From: Pseudomonas urmiensis
Lineage (GTDB): Bacteria > Pseudomonadota > Gammaproteobacteria > Pseudomonadales > Pseudomonadaceae
Assembly: GCF_014268815.2 (NCBI RefSeq)
Contig: NZ_JABWRE020000001.1
Span: forward strand, 687,001-751,000
Length of the DNA stretch: 64,000 bases
Direction: 5' to 3'
The position numbers were made by a program, and so were the translations under genes. Shown here in pieces: positions 16,297 through 24,545 of the stretch. The stretch's first letter is position 1, and each line of letters begins with the position of its first letter. A model generated the notes under the pieces. It searched no databases. It had not been told where the DNA came from and was given only the letters and a program-made list of their open reading frames with translations.

Positions 16297-16464
16297 ATGT
16301 CCGCCATCCCTGTCAGCAACGCCTTTGCCATCGCGCCTGTCGCGGGCATGGTCGTGCGTGGTAGCCAGCAGCCGGTCATGCTCAGTCACTACCCACCACC
16401 ACCTGTCAGTGGCGTTGCCGGGGGCGTAGTAACCGCGCCTCCTTGTGTGGTCGTGCTGGGCTGA
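16297..16464 (+). CDS. Candidate 55-residue small protein, unknown function
   Basis: An ATG at 16297 opens a frame to TGA at 16464 that encodes MSAIPVSNAFAIAPVAGMVV and then a Pro-run (YPPPPVSG) and a Val/Ala-rich end. Third codon positions are strongly G/C, as in real genes here, and AAGAG lies 10 bp upstream. It is too small for family assignment, has no evident signal peptide, and nothing adjacent suggests a role. Confidence 0.45.
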   Translation: MSAIPVSNAFAIAPVAGMVVRGSQQPVMLSHYPPPPVSGVAGGVVTAPPCVVVLG

Positions 16465-16577
16465 TCGGCGTCTTGCCGAACCCTCCCGCACCCGCACGCT
16501 ACTGAACACGGTCGGCACCTTCGCTCGCTGAAGCACACGCCCGCCGTTTGGCTTATTTGCCTGCATACAGGTGGCAT

Positions 16578-17471
16578 ATGTTCGTCTTCAATAAAGCATC
16601 CGTGGCCTCGGCGGCCACTACCAGCCTGTTCGTCCTGCTGTGGAGCAGCGGGGCGATCGTCTCCAAACTCGGCCTGGCGCATGCCAGCCCGTTCGCGTTT
16701 CTCTTGTTGCGCTCAGCCTTGGCGCTGTGTGGCTTGTTGCTGATCGGGCCGCTGCTGGGCCTGCGCTGGCCGCGTTCACTGCGGGCCATCCTGCAGGCCC
16801 TGGGCACCGGTTGCGTGTTGCTCGGCGCCTACCAGATCTTCTACCTGCTGGCGTTGAGTACCCATGTCACCCCAGGGGTGATGGCCACGGTGATGGGCGT
16901 GCAACCGATCCTCACCGTGGTGCTGATGGAGCGTCAGCGCTCCTGGAGCCGCTTGTTCGGCCTGGGCTTGGGCTTGGCCGGGTTGATCATGGTGGTCTAC
17001 CAGGGCATCAACCTGGGCGGGGTGTCCCTGGTCGGGATGCTGTTCGCCTTGCTGGCGCTGGCGAGCATGACCATTGGCTCGATCCTGCAAAAGCGCATCA
17101 CTGACAACCCCATGGGCACCTTGCCGTTGCAGTACCTGGCCGGGGTTGTTTTGTGCGCGTTGTTCGCGCCGTTGCAAACCCTGGAGGTGGATTTCAACAC
17201 AGGCTTCATCGGTGCGTTGTTGTGGATGAGCCTGGTGGTCTCGCTGCTGGCGACGCTGTTGCTCTACCGGCTGATCGCCCGGGGCAACCTGGTCAATGTC
17301 ACAAGCCTGTTCTACCTGGTGCCGGCTGTGACTGCGGTGATGGACTTGCTGATCTTCGGTAACCGCCTGGCGCCGCTGAGCTTGCTGGGGATGGGGCTGA
17401 TCGTGATCGGCTTGCTGTTCGTGTTCAGGAAGCCTGCGACGCGCCTGGCACAGGCCAGTCGAGAAGCGTAA
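16578..17471 (+). CDS. DMT-superfamily (EamA) transporter
   Basis: The 297-residue protein has ten hydrophobic segments in two EamA repeats, beginning ATTSLFVLLWSSGAIVSKLG, a classic first helix of this family. It is an inner-membrane transporter, usually for metabolite export. The frame extends upstream to 16548, but ATG 16578 (MFVFNKASVAS) fits family N-termini better. Substrate unknown. Confidence 0.87.
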   Translation: MFVFNKASVASAATTSLFVLLWSSGAIVSKLGLAHASPFAFLLLRSALALCGLLLIGPLLGLRWPRSLRAILQALGTGCVLLGAYQIFYLLALSTHVTPGVMATVMGVQPILTVVLMERQRSWSRLFGLGLGLAGLIMVVYQGINLGGVSLVGMLFALLALASMTIGSILQKRITDNPMGTLPLQYLAGVVLCALFAPLQTLEVDFNTGFIGALLWMSLVVSLLATLLLYRLIARGNLVNVTSLFYLVPAVTAVMDLLIFGNRLAPLSLLGMGLIVIGLLFVFRKPATRLAQASREA

Positions 17472-17507
17472 GGGTTGGCCAGGCCATCGGCAGACGATGG
17501 CCTGGTA

Positions 17508-17978
17508 TCACAGAAACTCTGCGGGGATGGTGTGGCGCAACACGCCTTCCTCGAACTCCAGGGTACCGGCTTCGCGCTGGGTCAACAGGTAGTAGAGCAG
17601 GGTATCGAGCGACAGGCTTGGGGGCACGTGCACGGCGAGCATCTTCACGGCTTGCTCGACTTCGCTGGGGCAGCCGAAATCGCTTAAGGCCGCGCGGACC
17701 TGTTCAAACGCGCCTGGCGCCTTGACCACTATCCGAAAGACCGATGCACCGCCATTGCCGTGCAGGGCGGCAAACCAGGTTTGCTCACCCTCGTCGGTGA
17801 CGCTGATGGTGTCGCCGGGTGCAATGCCGTAGGTATAAAACGGGATGCTGTCGATCAGGTAGCCGGCGTCGACCTGTTTGGCCCACAGGCCCTCGACCGA
17901 GGCGGGTGGGTAGCCTTGGGCGTCCTGCTCCAGGCGAAACAGGATTTTCTTGAAATGGGGCTGGGGTTGGACGGTCAT
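17508..17978 (-). CDS. DUF4265 protein
   Basis: The 156-residue soluble protein matches DUF4265: KKILFRLEQDAQGYPPASVE at the start, then EGLWAKQVDAGYLIDSIPFYTYGIAPGD split by the typical Asp/Tyr positions, and GGASVFRIVVK. The domain occurs in immunity-like and stand-alone proteins without a known activity. The open frame runs to 18227 through a REPIN, so the ATG at 17978 (MTVQPQPHFKK) is the real start. Convergent with the DMT gene. Confidence 0.8.
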   Translation of the reverse strand: MTVQPQPHFKKILFRLEQDAQGYPPASVEGLWAKQVDAGYLIDSIPFYTYGIAPGDTISVTDEGEQTWFAALHGNGGASVFRIVVKAPGAFEQVRAALSDFGCPSEVEQAVKMLAVHVPPSLSLDTLLYYLLTQREAGTLEFEEGVLRHTIPAEFL

Positions 17979-18046
17979 GGTTGGGGCTGCAGGGGTGGAC
18001 TGCTGGACATCGTACGGCGGATTGGCCAGGGTGTCTGTAGCGACGT

Positions 18047-18121
18047 CATCGCGGGGCAAGCCCGCTCCCATGCAGAACCACCAGGTAGAGTTCTGCATGG
18101 GAGCGGGCTTGCCCCGCGATA
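18047..18121. repeat. REPIN with near-perfect arms
   Basis: ATCGCGGGGCAAGCCCGCTC at 18049 and its inverse ending at 18120. The match continues inward through CCATGCAGAA and TTCTGCATGG, so the whole 73-bp unit can fold as one long hairpin. Confidence 0.88.
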
Positions 18122-18126
18122 GCGAC

Positions 18127-19356
18127 TTAGAAGTAGTAGCCGATGTTGATGTTGGTCCGGTAGTACCAGTCATTGCTGCCGACGGAACTGGTACTGGTCC
18201 AGCCGGTGCCATTTTCCGCCCCGCCAAATGGGTTGGCGTTGCGCGCCCAGGTCAGGTCGATCCAGGCCATGATCGGCATCGCCAGGAACTGCGCCCCGAC
18301 CGTGAACATCTGCGAATCATCCCAGCCGCTTTTGTCTTTCATCATCCGGCTGTAGTCGGTGTACAGCTTGATCTTCTTCAGCTGGCCAAGCCTTGGCGTG
18401 TACACGTCATAACCCAGGTTGACCGCGGCAATGGTTGCTTTCGAGGCGATCAGGTAGGCCGGCGTCAGGCCGTTGCCGCCCATCAGCACCGCATCGTCGC
18501 TGACCCCTGCGGGGTTGCTCGGGTCATACTCATAGCGAATCGCCTGGCCGGTCACGGTCCAGGGGCCATGATTGAACAGGGCGTGCACACCGCCTGCCCA
18601 ATAGTCGCCATCATCGTCAGTGGTGGCGTTGTACAGCTGGGCGGCGGCCAGCGAGGCGCCGATCTCGGTCTTCCAGCCCTCGCCGGTGAAGGTTCGGGCA
18701 ACGCGGGCGTTGAGCTGGTTGCGCTTTTCGTTGTCCTGGCGCGACTGGGTGAAGGGCACGGCGTTGTCGTTGAGGTCGGCATAGCGGCCGACCTCCGGCG
18801 AGTAGCGCAGGCTGGAGGGCAGCATGCGGGGGAAATAGCCCAGTTGCAGGTCCCAGTCCTGATCCTTGTAGCTGTACTTCAGGCCCGTACCAGCGCTGAC
18901 CCCGTAACCCATGAAGAACGGGATGTGGTAGCTCCAGCCAAACTGTGGGTAGGGCTCAAGGCCGAACGGCTTGAACGGTGCACCGAGTTGCAGGTTGGAC
19001 TGGGGGTTGAAGCGATAGCCAATGTAGCCACGGTCGATGGAACGCTTGCCGTCGTCCTGGAACCAGTAGCCGACATCGCTGAACAGCTGCCGGTGGCTGG
19101 CCTGGACATCCAGGCGGAAAGTGTCGAACAGGAACCGACCGTTGTTCTCGGTGGTGTCCCAGTGCTCGTCGCGGTAGTTGATACGCAGGGCGCCGCCGAT
19201 ATCCAGGCTGCTTTGGCCGTCATCGCTGCGCCAGGCGATATGCGGGAATGGCTTTTTTACCGCTGGCGGTTGGTCGGGGGCAGCTGGGCCGGGTTCGGAG
19301 GCGAAGCTGGCACAACTGCTGACGATCAGACCGAGGCTTATCACATATCTGTTCAT
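18127..19356 (-). CDS. Outer-membrane porin
   Basis: The 409-residue protein has a signal peptide (MNRYVISLGLIVSSCASFAS), a short Pro-rich linker and a beta-barrel with alternating aromatic strands (GALRINYRDEHW, GYWFQDDGKRSIDRGYIGYR), ending in NINIGYYF with the C-terminal Phe used for barrel insertion. It resembles substrate-specific porins encoded beside aromatic or carboxylate catabolic genes. It lies downstream of the operon terminator on the same strand, and its upstream region shares AT-rich motifs with the operon promoter region, suggesting it serves the same substrate. An upstream ATG (19407) would precede the signal peptide and is less likely. Confidence 0.82.
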   Translation of the reverse strand: MNRYVISLGLIVSSCASFASEPGPAAPDQPPAVKKPFPHIAWRSDDGQSSLDIGGALRINYRDEHWDTTENNGRFLFDTFRLDVQASHRQLFSDVGYWFQDDGKRSIDRGYIGYRFNPQSNLQLGAPFKPFGLEPYPQFGWSYHIPFFMGYGVSAGTGLKYSYKDQDWDLQLGYFPRMLPSSLRYSPEVGRYADLNDNAVPFTQSRQDNEKRNQLNARVARTFTGEGWKTEIGASLAAAQLYNATTDDDGDYWAGGVHALFNHGPWTVTGQAIRYEYDPSNPAGVSDDAVLMGGNGLTPAYLIASKATIAAVNLGYDVYTPRLGQLKKIKLYTDYSRMMKDKSGWDDSQMFTVGAQFLAMPIMAWIDLTWARNANPFGGAENGTGWTSTSSVGSNDWYYRTNINIGYYF

Positions 19357-19541
19357 ACCATGCCCTGCAAGGTTGGGGCGTTTCTGCGGGCAAAACGGGG
19401 GCGTCATCCACAGTGGGATGTGTGCGAGGCAACCTGTTTTTACCGGCGGATAACGGGTGGAGTTGGTTTTATTGTTTTAGGGGCGATACGGTGTTTCAAG
19501 TGTGAATGCCTAAGGGCTAGAGCAGGTTTTGTGCCAGTGTT

Positions 19542-19588
19542 GTTAATTAATTAAATTATCAGTTAAAACAATTATTTATATTTGAAAC
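19542..19588. promoter_or_regulatory. AT-rich region upstream of the porin with motifs shared with the operon promoter
   Basis: Contains GTTAATTAA (19542-19550) and TTTATATTTGAAAC (19575-19588). The region upstream of the ABC operon has GTTAATTAA (33723-33731) and TTTATATATGAAAC (33782-33795) in the same order and orientation; the second pair matches 13 of 14. Both genes read leftward. A common regulator is possible but not shown. The rest of 19357-19670 holds no gene. Confidence 0.4.
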
Positions 19589-19670
19589 GCGGCAATTTGT
19601 ATCGCCCTCGAAACAGCACCTGAAAGCAGTTACGTAAATGCCCAGAGATTGCGCATAAGTGCACGATGCG

Positions 19671-19734
19671 TGGCCTCATCGCGGGGCAAGCCCGCTCCCA
19701 CGAAGCCCGGTGCTGGCTTGCCCCGCGATGAGGC
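19671..19734. repeat. Compact REPIN
   Basis: Inverted REPs GCCTCATCGCGGGGCAAGCC and its complement lie only a few bases apart (64 bp in all), with the inner TCCCACG partly lost on the right arm. Confidence 0.85.
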
Positions 19735-19748
19735 CCGTTCATCGGGCC

Positions 19749-19775
19749 AAAAAAAACCGGCCACCAAGGGCCGGT
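19749..19775 (-). terminator. Rho-independent terminator of the catabolic operon
   Basis: Read on the minus strand: a 7-bp perfect stem ACCGGCC/GGCCGGT (19769-19775 and 19756-19762), a 6-nt loop, then eight T residues (19749-19756). It lies 30 bp past the stop of the reductase gene, marking the end of the 15-gene operon. Confidence 0.88.
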
Positions 19776-19804
19776 CAACTGCGCGTGCGAGCAATGGGGT
19801 CAGT

Positions 19805-20764
19805 TCACAGATCAAGCACCAGGCGGCGACTCTTGCACCCGGAAACACACACCATCATCGAGCCATTGGCCGCTCGCTCGGCCTTGGTCAGCACGCCATC
19901 GCGATGATCGATATCACCTTCCAGCACGCGTGTCTCGCAAGACCCGCACACCCCTTCACGGCAGCTGTACTCGATATCGCAACCGGCCTCGAGCAACACA
20001 TCGAGCAGGTTCAACCCTGGCTCGATATGCAGCGTCTTGCCCGACTTGCTCAGCTCGACGCTGTAGCTGTCCTGGGCATCCTCCGCTGGCGGTAACTCGG
20101 CGGCAGTGAACCGCTCGATGTGCGCATGCGCATAGCCCAAGTTCTCACAGGCGCTCTCGAACGCATCGAGCATCGGCGTCGGCCCGCAGCAATAGAAGTG
20201 GGTGTCTGCCGGGCGCCCGGCCAGATACCCGGGCAGATCCGGCAAGGCATCTTTTTCATCGTTGAAGTGATAGATCACCTTGGCCCCGAGCTCGGCGATC
20301 TGTTCCAGCAACGCTGCCTCGCGACGCGAGCGGGCGCAGTAGATCAGCTCGGCCGAGCGACCCAGCGCCAGCAACTGGCGGAACATGCAGTAGATCGGCG
20401 TGATGCCGATGCCGCCAGCCACCAGCACGCTGTGGCTGGCGCGGCTGTCGAGGGCGAAGTTGTTGCGCGGCTGGGAGATCTTCAGCTCTGTGCCCACGCG
20501 CAGGTGTTCGTGGACAAAGCGCGAGCCGCCGCGGCTGTTGCGATCACGCAGGATGCCGACCACATAACGGCCTTGGTCGCTCGGCGAGTTGAGCAGCGAG
20601 TAGCTGCGCACCAAGCCGTTGGGCAAATGCAGGTCGATGTGCGAGCCGGCCTCGAACGGCGCGAACACGGTATCGCCCCAGGGACGCAGCTCGACGCTGA
20701 TGATCCCTTCGGCTTCATGGCGCAGGGTGTGCACCAGCGCGCTGATGGTGGAGGAGTTGGACAT
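19805..20764 (-). CDS. VanB-like oxygenase reductase (FMN/NAD/2Fe-2S)
   Basis: The 319-residue protein has three domains: a flavin barrel (VRSYSLLNSPSDQGRYVVGI), an NAD domain (VLVAGGIGITPIYCMFRQLL, FYCCGPTPMLDAFE) and a C-terminal plant-type ferredoxin with its cysteines in CDIEYSCREGVCGSCETRV and a distal CVSGC. This is the phthalate-dioxygenase-reductase/VanB type that passes electrons from NADH to a Rieske oxygenase. The oxygenase gene is 22 bp upstream in the same operon, so the two form one two-component monooxygenase. It is the last operon gene. Confidence 0.92.
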   Translation of the reverse strand: MSNSSTISALVHTLRHEAEGIISVELRPWGDTVFAPFEAGSHIDLHLPNGLVRSYSLLNSPSDQGRYVVGILRDRNSRGGSRFVHEHLRVGTELKISQPRNNFALDSRASHSVLVAGGIGITPIYCMFRQLLALGRSAELIYCARSRREAALLEQIAELGAKVIYHFNDEKDALPDLPGYLAGRPADTHFYCCGPTPMLDAFESACENLGYAHAHIERFTAAELPPAEDAQDSYSVELSKSGKTLHIEPGLNLLDVLLEAGCDIEYSCREGVCGSCETRVLEGDIDHRDGVLTKAERAANGSMMVCVSGCKSRRLVLDL

Positions 20765-20786
20765 CGGTCACCTCAGGTTCAATAGC

Positions 20787-21821
20787 TCAAGGCAGTTGCT
20801 TTGCGTCGATCAGGGCCAGTTGTTCTTTGGCCTTGCCTTTGAGGTAGCGGCGCAGGCGCACTACGCCCAAGTCATGCTGGTAGAGGTTCTCGCGCTGGTT
20901 GGCGTCGAACTCCATGAACTCCAGCAGCACCCGGTCCTGCTCCAGCACCGCCCAGTGGCGCGCTTCCAGGCGGTTCTTGTAGAGGAAGCGCCAGGTGTCA
21001 CGCTGCCAGCCGGTCAGCGGCCGCGCGCGCCAGTGGAATACCGCCGACAGGGCGCGGCTGCTTGGGGTGTAGCTGCCGATGATGGTGAAGTTGCCGCCTG
21101 GGCCGCCGGTCTTCGGGTAGGGGATTTCCAGGCGCAGCCAATGGCAGCCGTTATCGAGGAACTCAGTCCAGTCGAAGTTGACGCCGCGCTGGCCTTCTTT
21201 TTCGAAGAAGAAACCCTGCTCGGTGTCGCGGGTGACGAACTTGGCGGTGGCCTCGCCCTCGCTCATCGAGTGCGACATCTTGTGCAGGTAGGTGCCGTGC
21301 ATCGGGTCCATGACGTTGTCGAGCACGTAGCGGTAGTCGCCTTTCCACTCGGTGTAGCAAAGGAAGCTGCTCCACTCGGGCGAAGTCAGCTGCTCGGGCA
21401 GCACCAGCTCGGGTGGCATCTCCAGGTGCGGGTCGGTGGCGTTGAACAAAAAGATTGCGCCTGCCGCTTCACGGGTATGGAACATCCGCGTCGGTCGGCT
21501 GCCTTCGAGCTTGCAGCCAGGGCTGCCGGGCACCTTGGTCACGGTGCCGTCGTAGCGCACTTCGACGCCGTGGTACGGGCACTGCAGGCGATCGCCCAGC
21601 ACCGGCCCTTGCGACAGCGGCGCGCCGCGGTGCGGGCAGTGGTCTTCCAGGGCATGGACGCTGCCGTCGTTATCGCGCCACAGGGCGATCTTGTAGCCCA
21701 GGCGGCGAATCGACACCGGTTTATCGCTCAGCAGATCCGACGGCAGGACCGGGAACCAAAGGTCTTTCAGGCCATTGGCCAGGTGTTGTTCAACAGGGTC
21801 GACGGTTACGTGCATATTCAT
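20787..21821 (-). CDS. Rieske non-haem iron oxygenase (VanA-like)
   Basis: The 344-residue protein has the Rieske site Cys62-x-His64 (CPHRGAPLSQG) and Cys81-x2-His84 (CPYHG), and the catalytic iron site Asp172-x2-His175-x4-His180 (DPMHGTYLH). Its length and single-subunit form fit the VanA/phthalate type, which demethylates or hydroxylates aromatic acids, rather than ring-dihydroxylating alpha/beta enzymes. Electrons come from the adjacent VanB-like reductase. Substrate unknown; it may expose or create the diol opened by the VOC dioxygenase encoded just upstream. Confidence 0.92.
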   Translation of the reverse strand: MNMHVTVDPVEQHLANGLKDLWFPVLPSDLLSDKPVSIRRLGYKIALWRDNDGSVHALEDHCPHRGAPLSQGPVLGDRLQCPYHGVEVRYDGTVTKVPGSPGCKLEGSRPTRMFHTREAAGAIFLFNATDPHLEMPPELVLPEQLTSPEWSSFLCYTEWKGDYRYVLDNVMDPMHGTYLHKMSHSMSEGEATAKFVTRDTEQGFFFEKEGQRGVNFDWTEFLDNGCHWLRLEIPYPKTGGPGGNFTIIGSYTPSSRALSAVFHWRARPLTGWQRDTWRFLYKNRLEARHWAVLEQDRVLLEFMEFDANQRENLYQHDLGVVRLRRYLKGKAKEQLALIDAKQLP

Positions 21822-21841
21822 TTTGTTTTACCTCCGGTGGG

Positions 21842-22069
21842 TCATGCGCCCAGCCGCGCCATCAGGGTTTGGTAGGCCTCTGCAGTCCACTCGCCGCTGG
21901 TCAGCGGGCAGGGCGGGCCGGCCAGGTTGAGGTGGGCGAGCAAGTCGCCCAGCTCGCTCACGCCATTGCCGAAGGCGCGTTCGATGGAGTCGCCGAGCAG
22001 GTCTTCGAACGGCGTGTTGGGGCGTTTGCGCGCCTGGTGCGGTTGCAGGTAAACCTCGGGTGTGCTCAT
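21842..22069 (-). CDS. Small operon protein, possible helix-turn-helix fold
   Basis: The 75-residue acidic protein (MSTPEVYLQPHQARKRPNTP, then EDLLGDSIERAFGNGVSELG and a C-terminal WTAEAYQTLMARLG) has two or three helices that could form a helix-turn-helix-like bundle. The frame is open to 22171 inside the VOC gene, but ATG 22069 with 10 bp spacing fits the operon. Small proteins of this kind seem to accompany similar oxygenase genes; I cannot assign a function. A subunit or assembly factor for the oxygenase is one guess. Confidence 0.65.
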   Translation of the reverse strand: MSTPEVYLQPHQARKRPNTPFEDLLGDSIERAFGNGVSELGDLLAHLNLAGPPCPLTSGEWTAEAYQTLMARLGA

Positions 22070-22079
22070 GGGATCGACC

Positions 22080-23048
22080 TCAGTTGTTCTTGGGCTTGTC
22101 GGTGAGGAATTTGCCTTGTGGCGCCTCGACGTGTTGCTGGCGCCGGGTGTTGCCATCGATGCCGCCGGCAATCGCCCACTCGGCGAACACGGTCGGGCCG
22201 GGTTCGAATTCGCGTGGTTGCCATTCGCCGGTCAGTTGGTCTTCATCGGCGTAGTACTCGACCAGGGCGCCGGCTGGGTTCTTGAAGTACCAGAAGAACG
22301 CCGACGACACCGGGTGGCGGCCCGGGCCGATTTCAGTGGCCCAGCCGCAGCGCGAGATGTGCATGCCGCCGCCGAACACTTCATGCAGGTCGCGCACGGT
22401 GAAGGCGACGTGATTGAGCCCGGCGCGGGGCGCTGGCAACTGCAGCATGAACAGGTCGTGGTGACCGCCTTCCTCGGCGGTGCGCAGGAAGGCGCCGCGG
22501 TTGGGGTAGCGGTCCGAGGCCTGGAAGCCGAAGCGCTCGTGGTAGAAGGCCTCGCAGGCGTTGACGTCCTTGACGAAGAACACCACATGGCCCACTTCGA
22601 TGGGAGTGGCACGTTCGTAGACTGGCGCCGGCTTGTTGATCCGGCCTTTGCTCTGCCAGGTGTTGTGGCCGCTGCATTCGATGTCCAGCGCGCGCTTGCG
22701 GGTGACCTGCAGGCGGATCGCCAGGCCGTTGGGGTCGGTGCAGCCAATGCGCCCGTCACCTTCGACAAAGCCTGGGTCGTTGGCAATACGCTGGCTGTAC
22801 AGCTGCAGATCGGCCTGGCTGGCCACGCCCCAGACCACTTCGCGCACGGTCGAACCGGGCTCGATGGCCGGCGGCAGGCCGGGTTTGTCGATGGCCGCCA
22901 GCACCACCCGGCAGCCATTGAGGGTTTCGAAGATCACCTGGTCGGGTTGCTCGCTGACCTTGCTCAGGCCCCAGTCGGCGAAGAACCGCACGCAGCTGTC
23001 GAGGTCTTCCACACCATAGGTGACTTCGTCGATGCCCAGTACGCTCAT
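22080..23048 (-). CDS. VOC-family, extradiol-dioxygenase-like protein
   Basis: The 322 residues form two vicinal-oxygen-chelate modules, like type I extradiol dioxygenases. The C-terminal module shows the likely metal ligands: His in IEVGHVVFFVKD, His in GLNHVAFTVRD and Glu in AGALVEYYADE. Such enzymes open catechols or related diols with O2 and Fe(II). The stop overlaps the aldehyde dehydrogenase start region by 4 bp in the reverse sense of reading (23045-23048), showing tight coupling. Together with the Rieske oxygenase and the hydrolase it forms a plausible hydroxylate-cleave-hydrolyse series. Confidence 0.85.
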   Translation of the reverse strand: MSVLGIDEVTYGVEDLDSCVRFFADWGLSKVSEQPDQVIFETLNGCRVVLAAIDKPGLPPAIEPGSTVREVVWGVASQADLQLYSQRIANDPGFVEGDGRIGCTDPNGLAIRLQVTRKRALDIECSGHNTWQSKGRINKPAPVYERATPIEVGHVVFFVKDVNACEAFYHERFGFQASDRYPNRGAFLRTAEEGGHHDLFMLQLPAPRAGLNHVAFTVRDLHEVFGGGMHISRCGWATEIGPGRHPVSSAFFWYFKNPAGALVEYYADEDQLTGEWQPREFEPGPTVFAEWAIAGGIDGNTRRQQHVEAPQGKFLTDKPKNN

Positions 23049-24535
23049 TGCCCTGCCTCCACGCCGGCCCAGGCCAGCGGCTGTTGGTTCATGCCCCAGT
23101 AGAGGCTTTTCTGTTCCATGTATTGCAGGATGCCCAGACGGCCTTTTTCACGGCCCAGGCCGCTGTCGCGCCAGCCGCCGAACGGGGTCGAGATGGAGAA
23201 CTGCTTGTAGGTGTTGATCCACACCGTGCCGGCCTGCAACTTGCGCCCCAGGGCCCAGGCGCGCTTGTAGTCGCGGCTCCAGATGCCAGCGGCGAGGGCA
23301 TACAGGCTGTCGTTGGCCTGCTCGATCAATTGCTCTTCGCTGTCGAAGGGCAGGGCCACCAGCACCGGGCCGAAGATTTCTTCCTGGCACACCTGCTGGT
23401 GATTGCCCAGGCCTTCGAGAATGGTCGGCGGGTAGAAGTAGCCCTGGTCGAACACGCCGCCGCTGGGGCGCTCGCCGCCCAGGCGCAGGCGGCCACCTTC
23501 GGCCAGGCCCAGGGCCACGTAGCGCTCGACCGACTCGCGGTGAGCGGCGCTGATCAGCGGGCCCATCTGCGTGCGCTCATCGGCCGGATCACCCAGGCGC
23601 AGTTGTGCGGCGGCAGCGCTCAGGCGAGTCATGAAAGGCTCGTACAGGGCGCGGGCGACGAACAGCCGGGAGCCGGCGATGCACGCCTCGCCCGAGGAGC
23701 TGAAAATGCCATACAGCACCCCGGCCACGGCGTGGTCGAGGTCGGCGTCGTCGAGGACGATGGTCGGCGACTTGCCGCCCAGCTCCAGCGATACCGGCAT
23801 CATCTTGTCGGCGGCGATATGGGCGATGTGCTTGCCGGTGCGGGTGCCGCCGGTGAACGACACACGCTTGACCAGCGGGTGGCGGGTGAGGGCATCGCCG
23901 AGCAGCGAACCTTTGCCCGGCAGCACGCTGATCAGCCCCTTGGGCAGGCCGGCGTCCTCGCAGATCTGGGCCAGTTGCAGGGCCAGCAGCGGGGTGATCT
24001 CCGCCGGTTTGATCACCACCGCATTGCCCCCGGCCAGGGCCGGGGCGACCTTCTGCGCTTCGCTGGCAATGGGCGAGTTCCACGGCGTGATCGCCGCGAC
24101 CACGCCCATCGGCTCATAGACGCTCATGCTGAGGAAGTCGCCACGCGAGGGGGTGATGGTTTCTTCCAGGGTTTCGCACGCTGCGGCGAAGAACTGGAAG
24201 GTGCCGGCGGCACTGGCGACCAGGGCGCGGGTTTCGTTGATCGGCTTGCCGTTGTCCTGGCGTTGCAGCTGGGCCAGTTCTTCGGCGCGTTGGCGAATCA
24301 GCTCGGCGATGCGGTACAGCACGGCGGCGCGTTCGTGCGGTTTGCGCTGGGCCCAGCCGCTGTGCACGTAGGCCTGGTGCGCACCCTGCACAGCGGCCTC
24401 GACATCGTCCAGGCTGGCGGCATTGAGCCAGGCCACAGGCTCGCCGGTGGCCGGATAGCAGCTGGCGTAGCGCTCACCAGCGCCCAGGCGCCAGGTGCCG
24501 GCGATGCAGATGGGTAAGGTCTGTTCCAGTGTCAT
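23045..24535 (-). CDS. Aldehyde dehydrogenase of the catabolic operon
   Basis: The 496-residue protein carries Asn153 (PWNSP), Glu251 (SLELGGKSP) and Cys285 (GEACIAGSR), so it should be an active NAD(P)-dependent aldehyde dehydrogenase. It resembles the betaine-aldehyde/hydroxymuconic-semialdehyde subgroups more than the ALDH at 351. The open frame reaches 24577, but that would overlap the upstream gene; ATG 24535 leaves a 10-bp gap. Its position next to a ThDP enzyme suggests it oxidises the aldehyde made by 2-oxo-acid decarboxylation, or a ring-cleavage semialdehyde. Confidence 0.9.
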   Translation of the reverse strand: MTLEQTLPICIAGTWRLGAGERYASCYPATGEPVAWLNAASLDDVEAAVQGAHQAYVHSGWAQRKPHERAAVLYRIAELIRQRAEELAQLQRQDNGKPINETRALVASAAGTFQFFAAACETLEETITPSRGDFLSMSVYEPMGVVAAITPWNSPIASEAQKVAPALAGGNAVVIKPAEITPLLALQLAQICEDAGLPKGLISVLPGKGSLLGDALTRHPLVKRVSFTGGTRTGKHIAHIAADKMMPVSLELGGKSPTIVLDDADLDHAVAGVLYGIFSSSGEACIAGSRLFVARALYEPFMTRLSAAAAQLRLGDPADERTQMGPLISAAHRESVERYVALGLAEGGRLRLGGERPSGGVFDQGYFYPPTILEGLGNHQQVCQEEIFGPVLVALPFDSEEQLIEQANDSLYALAAGIWSRDYKRAWALGRKLQAGTVWINTYKQFSISTPFGGWRDSGLGREKGRLGILQYMEQKSLYWGMNQQPLAWAGVEAGQ

Positions 24536-24545
24536 TGACAGTCCC

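Noticed and set aside
17950-19554. 534-codon + strand frame opposite the porin
   Set aside because: Runs through a REPIN and antisense to a clear signal-peptide porin; composition is that of a shadow frame.
23048-24517. 489-codon + strand frame opposite the operon aldehyde dehydrogenase
   Set aside because: Shadow frame; His/Gln/Ala-rich sequence without any domain.
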